From JANXQZ01 sp038225555 (lineage in GTDB: Bacteria > Acidobacteriota > Terriglobia > Bryobacterales > Bryobacteraceae), in assembly GCA_038225555.1 (NCBI GenBank), contig JBBRRB010000002.1, positions 273,884 through 337,883 of the forward strand: a stretch of 64,000 bases of DNA, read 5' to 3'. The notes under the pieces were generated by a model that did no database searches, had not been told where the DNA came from, and saw only the letters and a list, made by a program, of their open reading frames with translations. Positions 57,629-64,000 of the stretch are shown here, in pieces. Made by a program: the position numbers and the translations under genes. How positions within the stretch are numbered: position 1 is the stretch's first letter; each line of letters opens with the position of its first letter.

Positions 57629-58672
57629 ATGCTTACTCCTAGTACGTACACGGCCGCTCTTTGGCTCATGATCCTGTCCATGCTGTGTTGGGGCTCATGG
57701 GCCAATACATTCAAACTGACTGGGAAGTGGCGCTTTGAGCTGTTTTATTTCGATTACGCGTTCGGCGTCTTGCTGGCGGCTCTCGTGGCTGCGCTGACGT
57801 TCGGATCGACGGGCGAAGGCTTTTCCTTCCAAGACAACCTGATGATTGCCGGGCGCACCCAGATAGCCTATGCCCTGGCGGCTGGCCTGATTTTCAATCT
57901 CGCAAACATGCTCTTGGTAGCAGCCATTTCCATCGCAGGCCTGGCCGTGGCGTTTCCGGTCGGCATCGGTCTTGCTCTCGTCGTCGGCGTAATTTGGAAT
58001 TACTTTCTCAACCCGCAGGGTAATCCGACCCTGCTGACTCTCGGCGTGCTGCTCGTTGTGGTCGCGATTGTCGTAGATGCGATGGCGTACTCCGCTCACG
58101 CTTCTAGCCGCACGCCCATTGCGGCTGCGGGAACAAAAAAACGGAAGGCATCGAGAAGCGTTGGCCTCAAGGGAATCTTGCTTTGCTTGATCAGCGGATT
58201 GTTGATGGGGTCGTTTTACCCCCTGGTTACGATGAGCATGCAGGGAGACATCCTGGCGCTTGGGCCCTATTCAGTTGCGTTCATTTTCGCAATCGGAGTA
58301 TTCTTTTCCACTCTGGTCTACAATTTGTATTTCATGAATCTGCCCATTGAAGGCGAACCGATTTCGCTGGCTGCGTACTTCCGCGGAAACCTGAAACAAC
58401 ACGGCCTTGGAATCCTGGGCGGCATCGTGTGGTGTACCGGGGCGATCGCAAATTTTGCCGCGGCGAGCACTCCCAAGACTGTCCAGGTCGGCCCCGCCAT
58501 CAGCTACGCGATCGGCCAGGGCGCCACAATGATCAGCGCACTGTGGGGCTTGCTGGTGTGGCACGAGTTCGCGGGTGCGGTGCCGAGGGTCCGGCTGTTG
58601 CTGGCTCTCATGCTGATCTTTTTCGTGGGCGGGCTTGCGTTGCTGTCGGTGGCACCCCTGTATGTGAAATAA
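57629..58672 (+). CDS. GRP/ureide-permease-like ten-helix transporter
   Basis: 347 residues with about ten membrane helices in two five-helix halves, as in the glucose/ribose porter and plant ureide permease families. Recognisable pieces are ALWLMILSMLCWGSWANTFK at the N-terminus and IAGLAVAFPVGIGLALVVGV in the first half, then a conserved basic loop (GTKKRKASRSVGLKG), and IVWCTGAIANFAAASTPKTV in the second. It should take up a sugar or nitrogenous compound (ureide or nucleobase-like), possibly the source substrate of the upstream operon. 27 bp separate it from the decarboxylase stop. Confidence 0.88.
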   Translation: MLTPSTYTAALWLMILSMLCWGSWANTFKLTGKWRFELFYFDYAFGVLLAALVAALTFGSTGEGFSFQDNLMIAGRTQIAYALAAGLIFNLANMLLVAAISIAGLAVAFPVGIGLALVVGVIWNYFLNPQGNPTLLTLGVLLVVVAIVVDAMAYSAHASSRTPIAAAGTKKRKASRSVGLKGILLCLISGLLMGSFYPLVTMSMQGDILALGPYSVAFIFAIGVFFSTLVYNLYFMNLPIEGEPISLAAYFRGNLKQHGLGILGGIVWCTGAIANFAAASTPKTVQVGPAISYAIGQGATMISALWGLLVWHEFAGAVPRVRLLLALMLIFFVGGLALLSVAPLYVK

Positions 58673-58711
58673 TGCTGCACAAGGGGAAGTGGCGGCTGCT
58701 TGTCGCAGCAA

Positions 58712-59644
58712 TCATCCCGCTACTGCCAGCAGAGCGCCCCAATTAAATCCGGCCCCGAAAGCCGCAAAACAGATCGCCTGCCCCACTGCGGGCTCCCCTT
58801 GAGAAAACCACTCCGACGCTGCGATCAGCATAGATGCCGAAGACGTATTTCCATAACGCGCGATATTCGAAAAAAACTTCTTCGATGGTACCTGCAAGGA
58901 CCGAGCAACACGGTCAATCAAATTCTGATTAGCCTGGTGCATGAGGAAAATTTCAACATCCGAAGCCGCCTTCTGATTCCGCTCCAGAACCTCGCTGATG
59001 GCTGCCGGTATCTTCCGCCATGCTTGAGTGATCACCGAACGGCCATTCATCTCGAAAGGTCCGTTATGCCCTAAGCGCAAATCTTCCGCATACGATCCGT
59101 CCGTATGCAACACCGAATCGACGATCTTGAGCCGTCCTCCTTCCGGCGAGATCAGGCAGGCTCCCGCACCATCGCCGAACAGGATCGCGATGTTCTTGTC
59201 GAGAGGTTCCCGGATCGCAAGAGTTGACATCTTCTCGGTGCCAATGACCAGAACGTGACCATAGGCTGAGGTCAGCCGACTAGCGAGCGACATCCCAACC
59301 AGCGATCCCGCGCTCGCCATGGGCACGTCCAGGGCTGGAGTTTGCTTCAATCCCAGCCGAGCCGCGATAGTGCAGGCAGGGCCGGGAAAACGGCGGTCGC
59401 CTGAGCCTGAGGCCACAATCAGCATGCCAAGCTGCTCCGGAAGAATATCCGCCCGTTGCAAGCACTCGTTAGCCGCGGCAAGCCCCATATCGACCACCGA
59501 CTCGTCCTCGGCGGCAAAACGGCGTTCTTCAATTCCGGACATTTCGCGAATCCAATCGGCCGTGCAGCCAAGCTGGCATGCCATGTCTGAATTGGTCACA
59601 ACGCGGGAGGGCAGGTAAGCGCCGAAGCTGAAAAGGCTACCCAC
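58712..59644 (-). CDS. KAS III (FabH)-like protein with serine in place of the active-site cysteine
   Basis: 310 residues with full thiolase-fold coverage. The nucleophile elbow reads ALDVPMASAGSLVGM; the residue aligned with FabH Cys112 is S111. The partner histidine (H236 in LMHQANQN) and asparagine (N266 in RYGNTSSAS) are retained. Normal KAS III condenses acetyl-CoA with malonyl-ACP; a serine nucleophile, as in the DpsC acyltransferase of daunorubicin biosynthesis, instead favours acyl transfer. It is the last gene of a five-gene operon with MBOAT, two SGNH proteins and an ACP. The start and length are normal for the family. Confidence 0.92.
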   Translation of the reverse strand: MGSLFSFGAYLPSRVVTNSDMACQLGCTADWIREMSGIEERRFAAEDESVVDMGLAAANECLQRADILPEQLGMLIVASGSGDRRFPGPACTIAARLGLKQTPALDVPMASAGSLVGMSLASRLTSAYGHVLVIGTEKMSTLAIREPLDKNIAILFGDGAGACLISPEGGRLKIVDSVLHTDGSYAEDLRLGHNGPFEMNGRSVITQAWRKIPAAISEVLERNQKAASDVEIFLMHQANQNLIDRVARSLQVPSKKFFSNIARYGNTSSASMLIAASEWFSQGEPAVGQAICFAAFGAGFNWGALLAVAG

Positions 59645-59650
59645 TGGCTC

Positions 59651-59899
59651 TTAGGTCCCTCGCTTAACGGCCATTCGCGACACGTAGTTTTCGATCCTCG
59701 CGATGGAATCGAATTTATGCGGGTTCAGATCCGAATCAGGTATTTCGATTCCAAACTCGCGCTCGATTTCAGCGATCATGTCCGGCAAAGCGAACGAATC
59801 CAGGTAGCCCGAATCGAAAAGGGATTCATCGGGGTCCGGCGAGGTTTTCTTTTTCGAGACGCCTTTCACAATTTCAAGAATCTTTTCAGCCCTATCCAT
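59651..59899 (-). CDS. Dedicated acyl carrier protein
   Basis: 82 residues forming the four-helix ACP fold (ILEIVKGVSKKK, SGYLDSFALPDMIAEIEREF, IPDSDLNPHKFDSIARIENY). The phosphopantetheine site is S35 in GYLDSFALP. It is more basic at the N-terminus than the fatty-acid ACP and lacks the usual DSLD motif, so it is probably a special-purpose carrier. Gaps of three and six bases to the genes on either side put it in the same operon as the SGNH proteins and KAS III homologue, which it likely serves. Confidence 0.92.
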   Translation of the reverse strand: MDRAEKILEIVKGVSKKKTSPDPDESLFDSGYLDSFALPDMIAEIEREFGIEIPDSDLNPHKFDSIARIENYVSRMAVKRGT

Positions 59900-59902
59900 C
59901 CA

Positions 59903-61279
59903 TTATTCCGTTTTAAGCGACAGAAAGCGGCGATATTGCTCCATTAAATCTTCCAGCAGCATGTCCCCGGCCAGCTTATATCCCGCGCTCGTAAAATGCA
60001 CGTGATCGGGCCCGCCGAAACCGGCGCGCACCCACTCCTCCACCGATCCGTTCCCTCCCATTCTCGCGCGCCAGTCCCAAAATGCACAGCGGTGCTGCAG
60101 GGCGATCTCGCGCTGCACGGCGATTACTTCGCTGGCTCGGCCCGAGCTATAGCTCCCATCGCGCTGTCGGACGCCGAAATCGGGCGGTCCGATCACCAGG
60201 ATGCTCGCCAGCGGCGCTCCTCGACGCAGCCGGTCTAGAACGCGGCCCAACTGATCAACGTACGACTCGGGGGTCCAGTGCGGGTTCAGCGCTTCGTTGG
60301 TTCCATAGGCCACCACGATCAGCGCCGGATCGCGGCGAGACAAATGATCCAACAAGATTCGTTCGTCCCAATCCAGCAGCATGGGAGCTTGCGCGCCGTT
60401 GATGCCCAGCGCCTCATAGGTAATGCCGCGCGGATTTTCGGCGATCCATCCGAACAGCTTTACCGGCGCGGCGCTCACCGTTTTAAGCGTGTACCTGTGC
60501 GAGCCGGGGGATGCGGGATATTCGAAGAGCCCGGGTCCAGCCTCGCCGTCAGTGGCGATGGCACCCGCAAAGGTTCCGTCCACCGCGAGTTCCAACTGGC
60601 CTCCGCCAGGCTGCCGTAGAAACAAAAGGTTGAGTTGGGCGCACTCGGTCTTCAGCGAGACCGTTTCACCTGGCGCATCGGCCGCGATGCTGACCCCTCC
60701 CAAGCCGTAGCGCCCGTCGGTGGCACGCCCGATAGTTCCCTCCGTGCGCCAGCCGTTCGAACTATCCCCCCAGATATCGAAGCGCCGGTATCCGCGAAAG
60801 GGGTGCCCCGCCAAAGTGAACCCCGCGCCGCCCGGACCGAATCGACTCTGTAGTCCCTGGCGCATGGCGTTGGTCCAGTCGTCCGATGCGGTGTGCGAGT
60901 CGCCAAAGTGCAGGATGTGCAGCGAGCCGTGCTCCCGCGAATTGGAGAGTTGCGCAAAGAAGGGGACGAGCGCGGCGGGGTTTTCAATTGAATCGAATGC
61001 CTTCAAGGCCCGGTTCGTCACGAACTGAATTGCCTCGGCTGATATCGCCGGGGGAGCAGCGATTTTGTGCTTAGAGCGACGTGATGCAGCGCTTGCAGGG
61101 GAAGCGACAACCGCCATAGCCAGTGCGAGTGCTCCCCACTTGAACTGTCTAAAATAGTGGGGCAGGCAATCCTGCCTGCAGCCGGCTTTCAGCCGGCTTT
61201 TCCGAGCGGAAAAAAGCCGCCTAAAAGGCGGCTGCGGGCAGGATTGCCCGCCCCACAAATCACTGTAGAATCGCGACAC
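59903..61279 (-). CDS. Secreted SGNH/GDSL-type hydrolase or acyltransferase, paralogue 2
   Basis: 458 codons from a GTG at 61279 that shares one base with the stop of the upstream paralogue. Residues about 8-43 are encoded by repeat copy C; the flanking parts (MSRFYSD and RQFKWGALALAMAVVASPAS) would join into a normal signal peptide without it. The catalytic blocks are LHFGDSHTASDDW (block I serine), VVAYGTNEALNP (block III) and DHVHFTSAGYKLAGDMLLE (block V). A beta-domain (about 150-290) separates blocks I and III. It probably transfers or removes acyl groups on a periplasmic glycan. An ATG at the repeat's end offers a shorter start. Confidence 0.9.
   Translation of the reverse strand: MSRFYSDLWGGQSCPQPPFRRLFSARKSRLKAGCRQDCLPHYFRQFKWGALALAMAVVASPASAASRRSKHKIAAPPAISAEAIQFVTNRALKAFDSIENPAALVPFFAQLSNSREHGSLHILHFGDSHTASDDWTNAMRQGLQSRFGPGGAGFTLAGHPFRGYRRFDIWGDSSNGWRTEGTIGRATDGRYGLGGVSIAADAPGETVSLKTECAQLNLLFLRQPGGGQLELAVDGTFAGAIATDGEAGPGLFEYPASPGSHRYTLKTVSAAPVKLFGWIAENPRGITYEALGINGAQAPMLLDWDERILLDHLSRRDPALIVVAYGTNEALNPHWTPESYVDQLGRVLDRLRRGAPLASILVIGPPDFGVRQRDGSYSSGRASEVIAVQREIALQHRCAFWDWRARMGGNGSVEEWVRAGFGGPDHVHFTSAGYKLAGDMLLEDLMEQYRRFLSLKTE
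61157..61256. repeat. REP-like palindromic repeat, copy C, inside a reading frame
   Basis: 100 bp from GTGGGGC to CCCCAC with outer arms GGCAGGCAATCCTGCC and GGCAGGATTGCCCGCC plus inner hairpins AGCCGGC/GCCGGCT and AAGCCGCCT/AAGGCGGCT. It lies within the N-terminal coding region of the second SGNH gene and keeps the frame open. Confidence 0.9.
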
Positions 61280-62634
61280 TAGCTGATCGGCCTCGGCGAC
61301 CCGTGAAACCGCCGATAACCGCTCATCAGAGCGTCATTCAGGAGCATCGCAATCTTCCTTGCGCCCGCCGGGAAGGGATGCATGAAGTCGGCCGTCACCA
61401 AGCGAGGCTGCCCTTGGTACCAGCGGGCCATGGTTCCCGCGCCGCCCATTGCCTCAAATGTGTTGAAGAAGGCACAGCCGGTTTCAGCGGCCACTCGGCG
61501 TTGGATCTGCACGATTCGGGGCACGGCGGGCAAAGTGGCGATTTGACCATCGGAGCCGCGCTCGCCGCGATCCATGGGACTCATGATCAGGATGGAAGCC
61601 TCTGGCACGGAATCCTTGATGCGCTGGATCACCGCGCGCAACTCGCCGGGGTAGAATGTGTCGAGATATTTCGGGTAAACGCTCTCATTCGTGCCGTAGT
61701 TGACCACCACCAAATTCGGTTGCTGGTGGCGAAGCTGCTCAGCCCAGTGCGCGCGATCAAAGTAGCGGACCACCACCTGGACCTGCCCGCCGTTGAGTCC
61801 TAAACTATTGTAAATCACTCCTCTTGCGCCCTTTTCGAAGCTCAACCCAAAGAGCCGGACCGCGCCGGATTCCACTTCGATACGGATCTCGTGCGCATTA
61901 GCGGGCATGGCAAAATCCGCCCAGCCTGCGCTAATGGTGGAGTCGGCGGTGTCCACGGTTCCTAGAAGCTGATCCTCGGCCCGCACCGAGAACACGCCAC
62001 CTTGAGGCTTCTTTACGTAGGACACCTCCACGCGATCGTGCTCGCCATCCAGACGGATGGTGGAGTAGGCTCCCGGACCGCCTTCGAACGACACTCCCCC
62101 AAGACCTTGCAGGCCGTCCCTCGCGCGATCCTGTTGAGTGGCTGGCTCCGCGTGCCAGCCTGAGCCGTGCAGATCGACGGCCCGATGTCCGTACCAAGCC
62201 CATGGTTTGGAGGCCAGAATGAAGCCATGGCCTGCGTTCCCGAAGCGCTCCTGCAGCAGCGAGCGCATGTCAGCGGTGATGGAATCGGCCGTTACGGGCG
62301 AGTCGCCATAATGGAGAATCCGGGTGACGCCTTGCCCGGATTCGGTCCGCCGGAGGGCGGAGTAGAAGGCGTTCATGGCGTGGGTAGGGTCTAGAAGCTG
62401 CGGAGAGGAGAGGTGCTCAAACACCTCGTGCGCTCGCGACGGCTCGATTCTTGCTGTGACCGCAACTCCAGTCCGCACAGTCTCGGGCAGCGGGAGCGCG
62501 ATACCCGGGCGGGGTTGAAAATCGATCACTGAAACCAGCGGAAGCGGAGCGATCGCCTGGTTGTTGGCGAGCACGAATGCAAAGATTGCGAAGAAGAGGA
62601 TAGTGAGCGAAGTCTTGGCGGGCAGTAAAGGCAT
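61279..62634 (-). CDS. Secreted SGNH/GDSL-type hydrolase or acyltransferase, paralogue 1
   Basis: 451 residues with an uncleaved or cleavable N-terminal helix (LTILFFAIFAFVLANNQAIA). Catalytic blocks: RILHYGDSPVTADSITAD (serine nucleophile), VVVNYGTNESVYPKYL, and VTADFMHPFPAGARKIA with the Asp/His pair. Between blocks I and III lies the same beta domain as in paralogue 2 (YSTIRLDGEHDRVEVSYVKK). Such proteins pair with MBOAT acyltransferases in alginate and other glycan O-acetylation systems (AlgJ/AlgX, PatB). It follows the MBOAT gene by six bases. Confidence 0.9.
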   Translation of the reverse strand: MPLLPAKTSLTILFFAIFAFVLANNQAIAPLPLVSVIDFQPRPGIALPLPETVRTGVAVTARIEPSRAHEVFEHLSSPQLLDPTHAMNAFYSALRRTESGQGVTRILHYGDSPVTADSITADMRSLLQERFGNAGHGFILASKPWAWYGHRAVDLHGSGWHAEPATQQDRARDGLQGLGGVSFEGGPGAYSTIRLDGEHDRVEVSYVKKPQGGVFSVRAEDQLLGTVDTADSTISAGWADFAMPANAHEIRIEVESGAVRLFGLSFEKGARGVIYNSLGLNGGQVQVVVRYFDRAHWAEQLRHQQPNLVVVNYGTNESVYPKYLDTFYPGELRAVIQRIKDSVPEASILIMSPMDRGERGSDGQIATLPAVPRIVQIQRRVAAETGCAFFNTFEAMGGAGTMARWYQGQPRLVTADFMHPFPAGARKIAMLLNDALMSGYRRFHGSPRPIS

Positions 62635-62640
62635 CGTTCT

Positions 62641-64000
62641 CTAGAACCGCGTGTATATGAAGGGGGCCGCGCCGGTGGCGGACACGTATTGAATCGCGAC
62701 GACGAGCAGCGCTAGTGCGCCCGCCTGCACGTAAGAAGGACTGCGAACGAACAGATTCTGGGTGCTTTCAAACCAATACTTTGGCACAAAATGCGAAGCC
62801 GCCGCGATCGCCAGCACCGTGGCGAAACCCGCTGAAACGTTAGTGAACGACACACTCATAGACGCTATTTGGCCTAAGATTTCGCGGACGGTAACAAGAT
62901 TGGATGCGCGGAAAAAGATCCAGGCAAAGGCGACAAAATGGAAAGTAAACAAGGTGCGCGCCCAGCGGAACGCGGCTTGATTCGAGGGTTCCTTTTTTCC
63001 ACGAGCGACCCACCGAATCGCGGCTAGCCCGATCCCGTGAAGCACTCCCCAGATCACAAAATTCCAACTCGCGCCATGCCAGAGGCCGCCGATCGTCATG
63101 GTGACAACCAAGTTGAAATAGGCGAATACCTTCCATTTGGACCGGAGTCCAGGCAGGGAGAAATAAAGATAATCGCGGAGCCAGTTTGAGAGCGTGATGT
63201 GCCAGCGACGCCAGAAGTCGGCGAGGTTTTCGGCAGCGTAGGGAACGTTGAAATTCGACGGCAGGCGAACGCCCAGCAGGAGCGCCGAGCCAATGGCGAT
63301 ATCCGTGTAGCCGGAAAAATCGTTGTAGAGCTGGAACGCATACCCATAGACGGCCAGCAGCGCTTCCGTTCCCGAATAAAGTTTAGGCAGATCGAACACT
63401 CGGTTGATCAAGTTCTCAGCAAGATAATCGGCAATCAGCAGCTTTTTCGTGAGACCCAGACCGATGAGGAAGAACGCTCTGCCACCGTCGGCGGGGTCCA
63501 GCAAGCGGCGCTTCTCGATCTGTGGAATCAACTTCCCGAGGCGCGTGATGGGACCGGCCAGCGTCGTCGGAAAGAAGCTTGCCGAGCACAGGTACGCCAA
63601 GTAGTTAGATGTGGCCGAACCATCGCGGCGATAAATATCGATGGTATAGGTCATCGACTGGAAGGCGTAGAACGACACGCCGAGCGGCAGAGTCCACTGT
63701 TTATGGACAAGAAACGGCATGTATTTCAGGGACGCGATCAAGGCCACATTCATCGCAACGCTGAAGGTGACGAGGATGCGCCGCGGTCCCTTGCGCTCGG
63801 TTCCATCAAGCGCTTGTCCAATAAGAAAATCGCAGGTGGATGCCAGCGGGATGAGCGCCAAGTAGGCGAGATCCCACTTGGCGTAGAAAAAGTAGTTGGC
63901 GAATAAGAGCGCTGCCAGTCCAGCGGTTCGATAGCGCCCAACTAGCCAGAATACGAAGAAAACGGCGGCCAGGAAGACGAAGTAAGGCGGGGTGGACAGC
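62641..64000 (-). CDS. MBOAT family membrane O-acyltransferase, N-terminus beyond the window
   Basis: At least 453 residues, reading in from the right edge; the first visible residues (TPPYFVFLAAVFFVFWLVGR) are already a membrane helix close to the N-terminus, so only a few residues should be missing. About 10-12 membrane segments, the WRRWHITLSNWLRDYLYFSL motif and the invariant histidine in GLWHGASWNFVIWG identify an AlgI/DltB-like MBOAT. It should accept an acyl group on the cytoplasmic side and hand it across the membrane to a periplasmic acceptor with the help of the SGNH proteins. First visible gene of the five-gene operon. Confidence 0.94.
   Translation of the reverse strand, partial: LSTPPYFVFLAAVFFVFWLVGRYRTAGLAALLFANYFFYAKWDLAYLALIPLASTCDFLIGQALDGTERKGPRRILVTFSVAMNVALIASLKYMPFLVHKQWTLPLGVSFYAFQSMTYTIDIYRRDGSATSNYLAYLCSASFFPTTLAGPITRLGKLIPQIEKRRLLDPADGGRAFFLIGLGLTKKLLIADYLAENLINRVFDLPKLYSGTEALLAVYGYAFQLYNDFSGYTDIAIGSALLLGVRLPSNFNVPYAAENLADFWRRWHITLSNWLRDYLYFSLPGLRSKWKVFAYFNLVVTMTIGGLWHGASWNFVIWGVLHGIGLAAIRWVARGKKEPSNQAAFRWARTLFTFHFVAFAWIFFRASNLVTVREILGQIASMSVSFTNVSAGFATVLAIAAASHFVPKYWFESTQNLFVRSPSYVQAGALALLVVAIQYVSATGAAPFIYTRF

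Noticed and set aside
20431..61256. The three GTGGGGC repeats as a CRISPR array or tRNA-like genes
   Set aside because: They are single, widely spaced palindromes, not short regularly spaced repeats, and do not fold as tRNA.

Overview
The window looks like a chromosomal segment of an Acidobacteriota bacterium, probably of the Solibacter/Bryobacter type (Bryobacterales). The inference rests on gene content: an Oar-like TonB-dependent receptor with an N-terminal carboxypeptidase-regulatory-like domain, DUF1552 and DUF1592 cytochrome-type proteins, several Tat-exported Gfo/Idh/MocA oxidoreductases, a ThuA protein, GH113, and dispersed GTGGGGC-bounded palindromic repeats. I saw no rRNA or tRNA genes and no CRISPR array.

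Layout. 0-5 kb: a small-protein region with an acyl-CoA mutase catalytic subunit, an ECF sigma factor followed by two tandem zinc-finger anti-sigma genes, an attenuator-like leader before a small ACT-like protein, and a frameshifted globin. 5-16 kb: housekeeping genes (trpS, two rRNA/tRNA methyltransferases, gamma-glutamyltransferase, feoAB, hsp20 with a clear promoter and terminator) and two MFS transporters, one frameshifted. 16-32 kb: a TonB receptor, membrane methyltransferase, sulfatase-modifying-factor-like protein, cation diffusion facilitator, ROK kinase, a Gfo/Idh/MocA pseudogene, glycerophosphodiesterase, an intact Gfo/Idh/MocA gene, ssb, secreted proteins and GH113. 32-38.5 kb: four tandem paralogous secreted DUF11-like proteins that share a cysteine-rich C-terminal module and a conserved 5' leader. 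38.7-45 kb: DUF1015, ORF6N, the DUF1592-DUF1552-small protein operon, and DUF2971. 45.5-52.2 kb: ThuA, then Fur overlapping an FHA-GAF-PP2C phosphatase, meeting tail to tail a two-gene TIR plus membrane-anchored STAND NTPase operon. 52.3-58.7 kb: a Gfo/Idh/MocA protein divergent from an operon of dihydrodipicolinate-synthase-like aldolase, hydrolase-like protein, aromatic amino acid decarboxylase and permease. 58.7-64 kb: a tight five-gene operon of MBOAT acyltransferase, two SGNH proteins, an acyl carrier protein and a KAS III homologue whose active-site cysteine is serine.

The strongest candidates for undescribed biology are (i) the MBOAT/SGNH/SGNH/ACP/KAS III(Cys to Ser) operon, which reads as a carrier-protein-dependent surface acylation pathway; (ii) the four-paralogue cysteine-rich surface protein array; and (iii) the TIR/STAND pair, which resembles a membrane-associated NLR-like immune or signalling module. 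Three single-base frameshifts and one internal deletion suggest gene decay or local sequence errors. All functional statements come from reading motifs; no database search was possible.
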